In this document: one piece after another, positions 1-5,347 of the stretch
Position numbering within the stretch: the first letter of the stretch is position 1
How the letters are laid out: each line of letters starts with the position of its first letter
Source of the DNA: Xanthobacteraceae bacterium
GTDB lineage: Bacteria > Pseudomonadota > Alphaproteobacteria > Rhizobiales > Xanthobacteraceae
Length of the DNA: 5,347 bases
Direction of reading: 5' to 3'
NCBI GenBank assembly: GCA_030044035.1
Contig: JASHWN010000070.1
Span: 1-5,347, forward strand
Notes under the pieces: generated by a model
Database searches by the model: none
What the model was told of the DNA's origin: nothing
What the model saw: the letters and a program-made list of their open reading frames with translations, nothing else
Translations under genes and position numbers: made by a program

Positions 1-1248
1 CGCGAAACTTGGCTGCTTCTCGAACGATCGCCACAGCTGTGCCTCGGCGTCGGTCTTGCGGCCGCTTTTCACAAGAAGATCAACGGTGAAGAAGAGGAGC
101 CGTTCGTCTGGTCGGCCATCCTCAAATACCCATAGTCCCTCCTCGGCCCGCCGCAAGGCTTCTTGCTCGCGGCCGTGCTCACGACAGAACTGAGCCAATT
201 GCAGATACTGCCACGGCGAGGACAAATCCTTGGCGCGCAGCGCGATTCGCGTCTCCACATCGCCCGCGCGCTCGGCAAAGAAATCGAGAATTCCGATCAG
301 CCTACGGCAATCGTCCGAGACGTCGTCCTGCTCCCGGCCGGCCCGGCGCGAAGGCAGCTTCTCCCAAGCCTTGGCGGCAAGTCGCCGATACTCGTTAAGG
401 CCCTGTTCGCCCAGCACGTCCGCATACAGCGCGACGGCCGCGTGGAACGTGTCGTATTCATCGGACATTTGGCGGGCGAACAGGTCGCGGGCAAGTTCAA
501 CGGCATCGGGCCGTGCAGTCTGCGCCGCCTCGAGGTGAATGTCGCGCGCGCGTTCGAGCAAGCCGCCGCAATGGCCGTCGGAATCATCGATGCTTTCGAT
601 GGCGGCCACGATCCGGTCGATCGCCCGCTCCGCGAGCTTGAACGCAATGCCGGCCCGAGTGGTCGATGCAAGCTTCTCGATAGCATCGAGCACGGCGTCA
701 ACCTTGGCGGCCCAGTCGGACGCTTCGCCATACTCGACATACCCGCGCATTCGCGTCGCATTATCGAGAAGCTTGCGCAGGCGCGGCTCAAGCGTGGCGT
801 CGTTGGCGTCTAAGGCCGTCGTGGCCAGCTCAAGCTTCTGGAACAAAGCTGTATCCCGCTCGGCCAGCTCCACGATCATGCCGACCAGCTCGTCAAGTCC
901 CTTGCGCCGCAGATGGTCGCGAATGCGGGCGAGCGCCCCTACACCCGCAGCTTCCGCCTCCGGTCCGGCCGCATTTGCCGCCAGAGCCGTCGCCACCATG
1001 TGCTTGCAAAACCCCCAATCGACGAAGGCCGGGCAGGAACAATGACCCGCGATGGTCTTGCCGCGCCCGGACAGCTCGGTCCGGTAATCCTCGGTGCCGG
1101 CGACCTGCGCGACGACGCGATCGGGGCGAATGCTGAGGATGAGGACTTGCCCATCCTCAAAATACTCTTCGCCGCGCGCGAATACCTTGTCGCCGGCGAG
1201 ATTGCGCAGCGCCTCGACGTCGAAGCGGGGGCGGTCCTTGGTTTTCAT
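1..1248 (-). CDS. SWIM zinc-finger protein with TPR-like C-terminal region (3' end outside window)
   Basis: The frame is open for 416 codons from an ATG at 1248 to the window edge, so the C-terminus is missing. Translating it by hand gives a SWIM zinc finger near the N-terminus: Cys70, Cys72, Cys81 and His83 (CxC-x8-CxH, within HCSCPAFVDWGFCKHM). SWIM fingers are known to bind DNA or protein. The rest is Ala/Leu/Glu-rich and helical. Its last 80 or so residues (around SPWQYLQLAQFCREHG and QEALRRAEEGLWVFEDG) look like degenerate TPR hairpins, as in the SWIM/DUF6880-like proteins of proteobacteria. There is no signal peptide or membrane segment, so it is probably cytoplasmic. The start overlaps the stop of the upstream gene as ATGA and has no clear Shine-Dalgarno sequence, which suggests translational coupling. 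The domain call is firm; the cellular role is unknown. Confidence 0.88.
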   Translation of the reverse strand, partial: MKTKDRPRFDVEALRNLAGDKVFARGEEYFEDGQVLILSIRPDRVVAQVAGTEDYRTELSGRGKTIAGHCSCPAFVDWGFCKHMVATALAANAAGPEAEAAGVGALARIRDHLRRKGLDELVGMIVELAERDTALFQKLELATTALDANDATLEPRLRKLLDNATRMRGYVEYGEASDWAAKVDAVLDAIEKLASTTRAGIAFKLAERAIDRIVAAIESIDDSDGHCGGLLERARDIHLEAAQTARPDAVELARDLFARQMSDEYDTFHAAVALYADVLGEQGLNEYRRLAAKAWEKLPSRRAGREQDDVSDDCRRLIGILDFFAERAGDVETRIALRAKDLSSPWQYLQLAQFCREHGREQEALRRAEEGLWVFEDGRPDERLLFFTVDLLVKSGRKTDAEAQLWRSFEKQPSFA

Positions 1249-1658
1249 ATGGGCGGCCGCAGCGGCGGATCGCTCTCGATCAGACGCAGCGCTTCCTCAA
1301 GCGTCACTGCAGCGTGTAGACGCCACCACTGCCCCGTATGTCTGTGCCACATGACGTCGAATCGGGTTTCCGCGATCGATTCTTCCACATGATCGGGGCG
1401 TGTAAAGGCGCTATCGAATTCTTCCCCGGCATTATCCGGAAAGCCGGAGCGAAAGCGCGTGATAAAGCTGTATTTGCTGCCGCGCCATTTGCCGACAAGG
1501 TCGACGGGATAATTGAACCGGGTGGGGCGGATTGCCGGCAGGAACCGAGGTTTTAGCACATCGACGATAAACCGCTCGCAGACCGCCGCAATGGCCGCCT
1601 TTTCCTCAGCATTGAGCGCCTTCACCCAGACCCATCTGCGCTGACGCTTCCCGGCCAT
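1245..1658 (-). CDS. Hypothetical protein, 137 aa, partner of the SWIM protein
   Basis: This 137-aa protein begins MAGKRQRRWVWVKAL. I chose the ATG at 1658 over an in-frame ATG at 1685 because AGGAGG (1668-1663) lies 4 bases upstream of it. Visible parts are a basic N-terminus, a helix around residues 17-37 (AEEKAAIAAVCERFIVDVLK), a strand-rich middle (FNYPVDLVGKWRGSKYSFITRF, about 48-69) and an aromatic/His-rich stretch at 100-115 (FDVMWHRHTGQWWRLH), followed by a helix (LEEALRLIES). The last part loosely resembles the end of DUF3024-type proteins, but I would not assign that family. There is no signal peptide or membrane segment. The stop overlaps the start of the SWIM gene (ATGA at 1248-1245), so the two are almost certainly co-translated and may work together. 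The function is unknown. Confidence 0.85.
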   Translation of the reverse strand: MAGKRQRRWVWVKALNAEEKAAIAAVCERFIVDVLKPRFLPAIRPTRFNYPVDLVGKWRGSKYSFITRFRSGFPDNAGEEFDSAFTRPDHVEESIAETRFDVMWHRHTGQWWRLHAAVTLEEALRLIESDPPLRPPI

Positions 1659-1851
1659 AGAGCCTCCTCGCCTCGCCGGCTGCAAAACCCTTTTGAGCGA
1701 ACCGCGCTGCTTCTCTCAGCATTCCAGCCGCGCGCTCGATGCCGGCGGTCTTGTAGTCGTGAAACGCATACTCGACGCCATGCTTCTCTGGCCAGGCGTG
1801 CGCCTTCTTCATCGTGTCGCAGTTCTTGATACCGTAGATGGTGATGGGCAT
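1606..1851 (-). pseudogene. Truncated ArsC/Spx-family reductase (YffB-like), 5' remnant
   Basis: Residues 1-41 (coordinates 1851-1729) match the start of YffB-like ArsC/Spx-family proteins: a first strand MPITIYGIKN, Cys11 in NCDTMKKA (the family's N-terminal redox Cys), then HGVEYAFHDYKTAGI. Intact family members are about 110-120 aa and continue with a Trp-containing helix and an NRxGTTxRKL segment. Neither is present here or elsewhere in the window. After residue 41 the frame stays open to a stop at 1606 but reads unrelated Ala/Arg-rich sequence that overlaps the start of the 137-aa gene. The helix after the Cys carries a Pro (AWPEKHG) where Leu is usual, which fits loss of constraint. It begins 38 bp after the stop of the nucleotidyltransferase gene, in the same direction. 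Best read as a broken gene whose 3' part was replaced by the 137-aa/SWIM pair. A functional 81-aa protein is unlikely. Confidence 0.75.
1663..1668 (-). promoter_or_regulatory. Shine-Dalgarno site deciding the start of the 137-aa gene
   Basis: AGGAGG on the minus strand lies 4 bases before the ATG at 1658. It favours that start over the in-frame ATG at 1685, which lies upstream of this site. The site lies inside the frame that runs on from the arsC remnant. Confidence 0.7.
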
Positions 1852-1889
1852 GGTCTTTACTCGGACGTTAGCATCAGTCCCACCTGTAC

Positions 1890-3257
1890 CTAACCGCGTT
1901 GGGATTGCGACGTCTCATTCCTTGCTGTTTTGTCAAGCAGCTTCGGCACTTCCATAGTTTTAATCAGCACCGTCTCTGGTTCTTCAACTGGCCAATTGAG
2001 GTATTTTTCTCGGGCCATCTTCTCTATCGAAGATCGATTTCTTCGGAATTTATCTAATCTCTGCTCTTTTGAAAGACCAGTCGTCGCTCCGAAGTTATCA
2101 TCCAATGCCTCGCGACTAATTGCGCATCGAACAGCTACTTTGCCTGCCTCGCCGACAAAGGTTACTACATCGCGCTCGAAATCGTAATGCGGAACCGGCT
2201 CAGAAAACTCTAAGTCAAGACCAAGAATTATGTTGCGTGGGCGTCCTATGAGCTTCAAGACTTTGTCACGAGTTGACGGAGGTATATAGCCTAAGCCTTC
2301 AATGAGAAGCCTCTGCCAAGTCGGCCCTCGCCCATAAGCTTCTTCCCAAGCTGTTTTGAGCTCGTATGGCCTCTTTTCATTCAAGACCTCCAACAACGGT
2401 GCCGATTGTCGAACGTCTTTATCCTGCTTTGCAGCGCCCTGCTGGCGGCGACGCGATACAATCAATTTATGAACAGCAAAACGTTGTGGCGATGGGACAA
2501 GAACATAGATACCTCCATCATGCAGGAGTACCGCAGGCTCAGGATCGTAGATCAGAAAATCCAAGAATCTAAGTGGCTCTGCATCGGTCTGAAAAGCAGG
2601 AAGACGTTTGGGAATATCAGTGTCCCTTCCTTCATTGGGCGTAAGAAAATCAACTCGGAGGCCATCCTTGGCAACATAGCTAGTGACATTTTTCTCATTT
2701 ATGTGCGGAACTGGCCGAAATGTTTTATCTACATTCTTAAGCAGGTCGAGCACTGGGGGAATCTGCTCCTCAACTGCAATGGAAATATTCTCGAATTGCG
2801 CTATGTCTACGTCTACGGTTTGAAGAATAGCATGAGGAAGTCGCGTGCCTAACATTGGCGAGTAAGTCTGGTAAGCGACTGTTCCAATGAGTACGCCGCG
2901 AAGACGAAATACTCCGGCCTTTGCCAGGGCTGCGATGACATCGCCGATTTCTTTGATCGGGCGCTGTAGTCCAAAGGAGCGAACAAGCGTTGAAACCAAT
3001 GCGCGGCGTTCACGTTCATCATCGCGCGTCTGCCTGTGCTGAGCGATTTCTTTCACGAGTTCTGGGGTTTCAGGTCCCACATACTTTTGTTCACGGCCTC
3101 CATCGGATTTTTTTTGAAAATACCAATAGCGTTTTCCCTTAATTGTTTTGGGGACGAACGAACCATCTTCTGGAAAAGCATCATGGAATGCGGTCGCTCG
3201 ACATCGATCGAGGAGTTCTGCGTAAGTAGTTTGCACGATAAGTGGTGGGGCAGGCAT
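1890..3257 (-). CDS. GSU2403-family nucleotidyltransferase-fold protein with DUF1488-like C-terminus
   Basis: A 455-aa protein starting MPAPPLIVQTTYAELL. An upstream in-frame ATG (3305) would add 16 residues read out of a dyad repeat, so the ATG at 3257 is preferred. The N-terminal part has IKGKRYWYFQ...QKYVGPE (about 38-62). The nucleotidyltransferase core shows a Gly-Thr pair (125-126, LIGTVAYQ), acidic DVD (149-151, TVDVDIAQF) and a third acid at Asp203 (LRVDFLTP). This is the metal-binding triad pattern of polymerase-beta-like NTases. A later FAVHKLIVSRRR (about 260-271, Lys264) resembles the HKL/EKL motif of AbiEii/MenT-type NTases. Residues about 350-435 (YDFERDVVTFVG, RCAISREALDDNFG, KFRRNRSSIEKMAREKY, ETVLIKT) look like DUF1488. 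The substrate is unknown. GC content is far below that of guaA (about 40% in a line counted at 2461-2520), suggesting horizontal acquisition. The protein is probably cytoplasmic. A toxin or defence role is only an inference from fold similarity. Confidence 0.87.
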   Translation of the reverse strand: MPAPPLIVQTTYAELLDRCRATAFHDAFPEDGSFVPKTIKGKRYWYFQKKSDGGREQKYVGPETPELVKEIAQHRQTRDDERERRALVSTLVRSFGLQRPIKEIGDVIAALAKAGVFRLRGVLIGTVAYQTYSPMLGTRLPHAILQTVDVDIAQFENISIAVEEQIPPVLDLLKNVDKTFRPVPHINEKNVTSYVAKDGLRVDFLTPNEGRDTDIPKRLPAFQTDAEPLRFLDFLIYDPEPAVLLHDGGIYVLVPSPQRFAVHKLIVSRRRQQGAAKQDKDVRQSAPLLEVLNEKRPYELKTAWEEAYGRGPTWQRLLIEGLGYIPPSTRDKVLKLIGRPRNIILGLDLEFSEPVPHYDFERDVVTFVGEAGKVAVRCAISREALDDNFGATTGLSKEQRLDKFRRNRSSIEKMAREKYLNWPVEEPETVLIKTMEVPKLLDKTARNETSQSQRG

Positions 3258-3273
3258 ATGGAGGCTCTTTCGA

Positions 3274-3303
3274 GTTATACTCGATTTGCAGAGCGCGTAT
3301 AAC
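3274..3303. repeat. 30-bp dyad repeat, copy A
   Basis: An imperfect inverted repeat with arms GTTATACTC (3274-3282) and GCGTATAAC (3295-3303), 8 of 9 positions complementary, around a core containing TTGCAG. It matches copy B at 24 of 30 positions with no gap, including the first 7 and the last 9 bases. It ends 16 bp upstream of the preferred start of the nucleotidyltransferase gene and covers the possible -10 and transcription start. It is probably a binding site for a dimeric regulator. Confidence 0.75.
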
Positions 3304-3329
3304 ATAATGCTTTAGCCAGTTATACGCAA
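3301..3329 (-). promoter_or_regulatory. Possible sigma70-type promoter of the nucleotidyltransferase gene
   Basis: On the minus strand, TTGCGT (3329-3324) is followed after 17 bases by TATGTT (3306-3301). Transcription would begin near 3295 and leave a leader of about 38 nt before the ATG at 3257. The -35 lies in dyad B and the -10 touches dyad A, so a protein on these repeats would block the promoter. The -10 match is weak, so this is tentative. Confidence 0.35.
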
Positions 3330-3348
3330 TCTGCAGCCAGCGTATAAC
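3319..3348. repeat. 30-bp dyad repeat, copy B
   Basis: A near-perfect dyad: 9-bp arms GTTATACGC (3319-3327) and GCGTATAAC (3340-3348) that are exact reverse complements, with a central palindrome CTGCAG (3331-3336). It lies 15 bp from copy A, giving 45 bp centre to centre. Arm centres are 21 bp apart, about two helical turns, as expected for a protein dimer binding one face of the DNA. It covers the possible -35 element of the nucleotidyltransferase gene. Confidence 0.78.
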
Positions 3349-3352
3349 GACA

Positions 3353-3373
3353 TCACATTGAAAATAAATGTGA
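3353..3373. other. Small inverted repeat (7-bp stem, 7-base loop)
   Basis: TCACATT (3353-3359) and AATGTGA (3367-3373) are exact reverse complements around an A-rich 7-base loop. It lies between guaA and dyad B. The stem is AT-rich and is not followed by a clear T-run on either strand, so it is at best a poor intrinsic terminator for guaA. It could also be a protein-binding dyad. Confidence 0.35.
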
Positions 3374-3411
3374 ATTTCGTGCGAGCTCTTCCGAAGCCAG
3401 CAGAGGATAAA

Positions 3412-3437
3412 CCCTCCCCCACCCCCCGCAACTCCCC
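3412..3437 (-). other. G-run cluster with G-quadruplex potential just after guaA
   Basis: The plus strand has C-runs of 4 (3434-3437), 6 (3422-3427), 5 (3416-3420) and 3 (3412-3414) bases. On the minus (guaA mRNA) strand these read as four G-runs with loops of 6, 1 and 1 bases, which meets the usual G-quadruplex pattern. The first run starts with the last base of the guaA stop codon. Folding and function are not shown. Confidence 0.5.
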
Positions 3438-4990
3438 TACTCCCACTCGATCGTCCCCGGCGGCTTGCTCGTCACGTCGTACACCACGCGGTTGACGCCC
3501 TTGACCTCGTTGATGATGCGCGTCGCGATCGTGCCGAGGAAGGCGGCGTCGAAGGGATAAAAATCCGCGGTCATGCCGTCGGTCGAGGTGACCGCGCGCA
3601 GCGCGACGACGGCGTCGTAGGTGCGGTAGTCGCCCATGACGCCGACGGTGCGCACCGGCAACAGCACGGCAAACGCCTGCCAGATGTCGTCGTAGAGGCC
3701 GACGCGGCGGATCTCTTCGATGAAGATGTCGTCGGCGAGGCGGAGGATATCGAGTTTCTCGCGGGTGATCTCGCCGGGGCAGCGGATGGCGAGGCCGGGG
3801 CCGGGAAACGGATGGCGGCCGACGAAGGCGTCGGGCAGGCCGAGTTCGCGGCCGAGCGCGCGCACCTCGTCCTTGAACAATTCGCGTAAGGGCTCGACCA
3901 GTTTCAGGTTCATGCGCTCGGGCAGGCCGCCGACATTGTGGTGCGATTTGATGGTGACCGACGGGCCGCCGGTGAACGACACGCTCTCGATCACGTCGGG
4001 ATAGAGCGTGCCCTGGGCCAGAAACTGCGCGCCGCCGATCTTTTTGGCCTCGGCCTCGAACACGTCGATGAACAGTTTGCCGATGGTCTTGCGCTTCTGC
4101 TCGGGGTCGGTGATGCGGGCCAAGTGTTTGAGAAAAAGCGCCTCGGCTTCGACGTGGACGAGCGGAATGTTGTAATGGCCGCGGAACAGCGCGACGACGC
4201 GCTCGCCTTCGCCCAGACGCAAGAGCCCGTGATCGACGAACACGCAGGTGAGCTGGTCGCCGATCGCCTCGTGGATGAGCACGGCGGCGACCGCGGAATC
4301 GACGCCGCCGGACAGCCCGCAGATCACTTTGGCTTTGCCGACCTGGCGGCGGATTTTTTCGATCGCCTCCTCCTTGAAGGCGCGCATGGTCCAGTCGCCG
4401 CGGCAGCCGGCGATGTTGCGCACGAAATTGCGGATGAGCGCCGCACCGTGCGGGGTGTGCACGACTTCGAGATGGAACTGCGTGGCGTAGAACTTGCGCT
4501 CCTCGTCGGCGATCATGGCGATCGGCGCGTTCGGTGAAGTGCCGGTGGCGACGAAACCTTCCGGCGGCCGGGTGACGCGGTCGCCGTGGCTCATCCACAC
4601 CGGATAGCGCTGGCCGACCTCCCAGACGCCATCGGTGAGCAACGACGGCCTGGTCACTTCGACCTCGGCGCGGCCGAATTCGCGGTGATGGCCGCCCTCG
4701 ACCTTGCCGCCGAGCTGCTGCGCCATGGCCTGCTCGCCGTAGCAGATGCCGAGTACCGGCACGCCGGCTTGATAGATGGCGGACGGCGCCAGCGGCGCAT
4801 CCTTGTCGTGCACCGAGGCCGGCCCACCAGAGAGAATCACGCCCTTGGGCTTGAGCTCGGCGAGCGCTGCTTCGGCCTTCTGGAACGGCACGATCTCGCA
4901 ATAGACGCGCTCTTCACGCACGCGCCGCGCGATCAGCTGCGTCACCTGCGAGCCGAAATCGACGATGAGGATTTTGTCGTGAGTCGCCAT
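3437..4990 (-). CDS. guaA: GMP synthase (glutamine-hydrolysing)
   Basis: The 517-aa product makes GMP from XMP, ATP and glutamine, the last step of guanine nucleotide synthesis, in the cytoplasm. The N-terminal class I glutamine amidotransferase domain (about 5-195) has nucleophile Cys83 in GICYGEQ, with His173 and Glu175 in QFHLEV (many relatives have HPE). The ATP-pyrophosphatase domain carries the P-loop SGGVDS at 227-232, and the C-terminal dimerisation domain ends in KPPGTIEWE. Its length is normal for the family (about 520). I chose the ATG at 4990 because [15 protein letters not shown] aligns with the family start; an in-frame ATG at 5044 would overlap the upstream gene. No clear Shine-Dalgarno sequence precedes it. 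It lies 50 bp after the methyltransferase gene in the same direction, so the two may be co-transcribed. Composition is typical of a GC-rich core gene. Confidence 0.98.
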   Translation of the reverse strand: MATHDKILIVDFGSQVTQLIARRVREERVYCEIVPFQKAEAALAELKPKGVILSGGPASVHDKDAPLAPSAIYQAGVPVLGICYGEQAMAQQLGGKVEGGHHREFGRAEVEVTRPSLLTDGVWEVGQRYPVWMSHGDRVTRPPEGFVATGTSPNAPIAMIADEERKFYATQFHLEVVHTPHGAALIRNFVRNIAGCRGDWTMRAFKEEAIEKIRRQVGKAKVICGLSGGVDSAVAAVLIHEAIGDQLTCVFVDHGLLRLGEGERVVALFRGHYNIPLVHVEAEALFLKHLARITDPEQKRKTIGKLFIDVFEAEAKKIGGAQFLAQGTLYPDVIESVSFTGGPSVTIKSHHNVGGLPERMNLKLVEPLRELFKDEVRALGRELGLPDAFVGRHPFPGPGLAIRCPGEITREKLDILRLADDIFIEEIRRVGLYDDIWQAFAVLLPVRTVGVMGDYRTYDAVVALRAVTSTDGMTADFYPFDAAFLGTIATRIINEVKGVNRVVYDVTSKPPGTIEWE

Positions 4991-5040
4991 AGCGGGTTTT
5001 ATGGCAAGCGCCGCGCCCTGTCGAGCCGAGGCCAGCGCCG

Positions 5041-5347
5041 TCATGCCGAACGCCGCAACAGGCTGACAAAAAAGCCGTCGGTATCGGTGCGGCGCGGCGT
5101 CATCAGAAGGCCCTCGGCGGATATAAGCGCGGCTGCCGTGAAATGATAGGCGCGCTCGCCGAGCGTCTTGGCGGTTTCGGCCGGGTTTTCCACGGCAAAA
5201 TCGCGGGCGCGGTCGATGAAAGCGCGCACCTGGTCGCCGTTCTCGTCGGCCAGCACCGAGCAGGTGATATAGGCGATGCGGCCCGCCGGCTTGACCAGCG
5301 CCGCGGCGCGGTCGAGCAGCGCCGCCTGCTCCTTGACGCGCTCGGCC
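5041..5347 (-). CDS. RsmB/NOP-family RNA (cytosine-C5) methyltransferase, C-terminal part
   Basis: The 5' end of the gene lies beyond the window; the last 101 codons are present and end in TGA at 5043-5041. The protein shows the class I SAM-dependent m5C methyltransferase ending: [20 protein letters not shown], then [19 protein letters not shown], whose TCS Cys (codon 5262-5260) is the motif VI residue that in this family attacks C6 of the target cytosine. It finishes with [20 protein letters not shown], where the tPxxtdtDGFF motif is typical of RsmB/Fmu-like enzymes. The expected role is methylation of a cytosine in rRNA, using S-adenosylmethionine. The part seen does not separate RsmB itself from related NOP2/Sun proteins, so no symbol is given. 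It sits 50 bp upstream of guaA. Confidence 0.92.
   Translation of the reverse strand, partial: AERVKEQAALLDRAAALVKPAGRIAYITCSVLADENGDQVRAFIDRARDFAVENPAETAKTLGERAYHFTAAALISAEGLLMTPRRTDTDGFFVSLLRRSA

Noticed and set aside
163..813. 216-codon plus-strand open frame
   Set aside because: It lies opposite the SWIM gene, whose minus-strand frame is open over the whole 1248 bases and carries a clear zinc-finger motif.
1683..1695. Small palindrome CAAAA-CCC-TTTTG as a terminator
   Set aside because: The stem is 5 bp of mostly A-T pairs with a 3-base loop, which is too weak. It lies upstream of the 137-aa gene with no T-run after it.
2406..2852. 148-codon plus-strand open frame inside the NTase gene
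   Set aside because: It is antisense to a well-supported gene, with no recognisable domain or ribosome site.
3274..3348. CRISPR-like repeat-spacer-repeat
   Set aside because: There are only two copies with a 15-bp spacer, internal dyad symmetry and promoter overlap. CRISPR spacers are about 26-40 bp.
3319..3348. dif or lox-type recombination site
   Set aside because: Length and arms are roughly similar, but the sequence does not match dif consensus halves, and no recombinase gene is in the window. An operator over a promoter is the simpler reading.
3938..4537. 199-codon plus-strand open frame opposite guaA
   Set aside because: It is antisense to a conserved gene with its codon positions mirrored, and no family motif is visible.
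3312..4901. 529-codon minus-strand open frame overlapping guaA
   Set aside because: It reads guaA in another frame. The Arg-rich, low-complexity protein is a typical shadow of a GC-rich gene.

Overview
The window looks like a chromosomal segment of a GC-rich alphaproteobacterium, probably of the Rhizobiales/Hyphomicrobiales. The case rests on the very GC-rich guaA, its alphaproteobacterial-looking sequence, and its placement just after an RsmB/NOP-type RNA methyltransferase gene. The genus cannot be fixed from the sequence alone. Every gene I can support lies on the minus strand, so the transcription order runs from high to low coordinates.

Layout in transcription order: (1) 5347-5041, the 3' end of an RsmB/NOP-family cytosine-C5 RNA methyltransferase gene. 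(2) 4990-3437, a complete guaA (GMP synthase, 517 aa). (3) 3436-3258, a short intergenic region holding a G-rich run just after guaA, a small hairpin, and two 30-bp dyad repeats that sit on a possible promoter. (4) 3257-1890, a 455-aa protein of the GSU2403-like nucleotidyltransferase-fold family with a DUF1488-like C-terminal domain, clearly more AT-rich than its neighbours. (5) 1851-about 1729, a 5' remnant of an ArsC/Spx-family (YffB-like) reductase gene, cut off after about 41 codons. (6) 1658-1245, a 137-aa protein of unknown function. (7) 1248-1, a SWIM zinc-finger protein with a helical-repeat-like C-terminal part, overlapping gene 6 by ATGA and running off the window.

Genes 1 and 2 are core housekeeping functions (rRNA modification and purine nucleotide synthesis). 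Everything below guaA looks accessory: base composition changes, a gene is truncated, and little-known families follow one another. The 3' end of guaA is a documented insertion point for genomic islands in other bacteria. No integrase and no second copy of the guaA end is visible here, so an island is suggested, not shown.

The most interesting part is the nucleotidyltransferase gene with its paired 30-bp dyads. Two inverted repeats over the promoter of an NTase-fold gene recall the arrangement at abiE toxin-antitoxin operons, but no regulator or antitoxin gene is visible next to it. No rRNA, tRNA, CRISPR array or recognisable insertion sequence was found, and no stretch over 300 bases lacks a gene.
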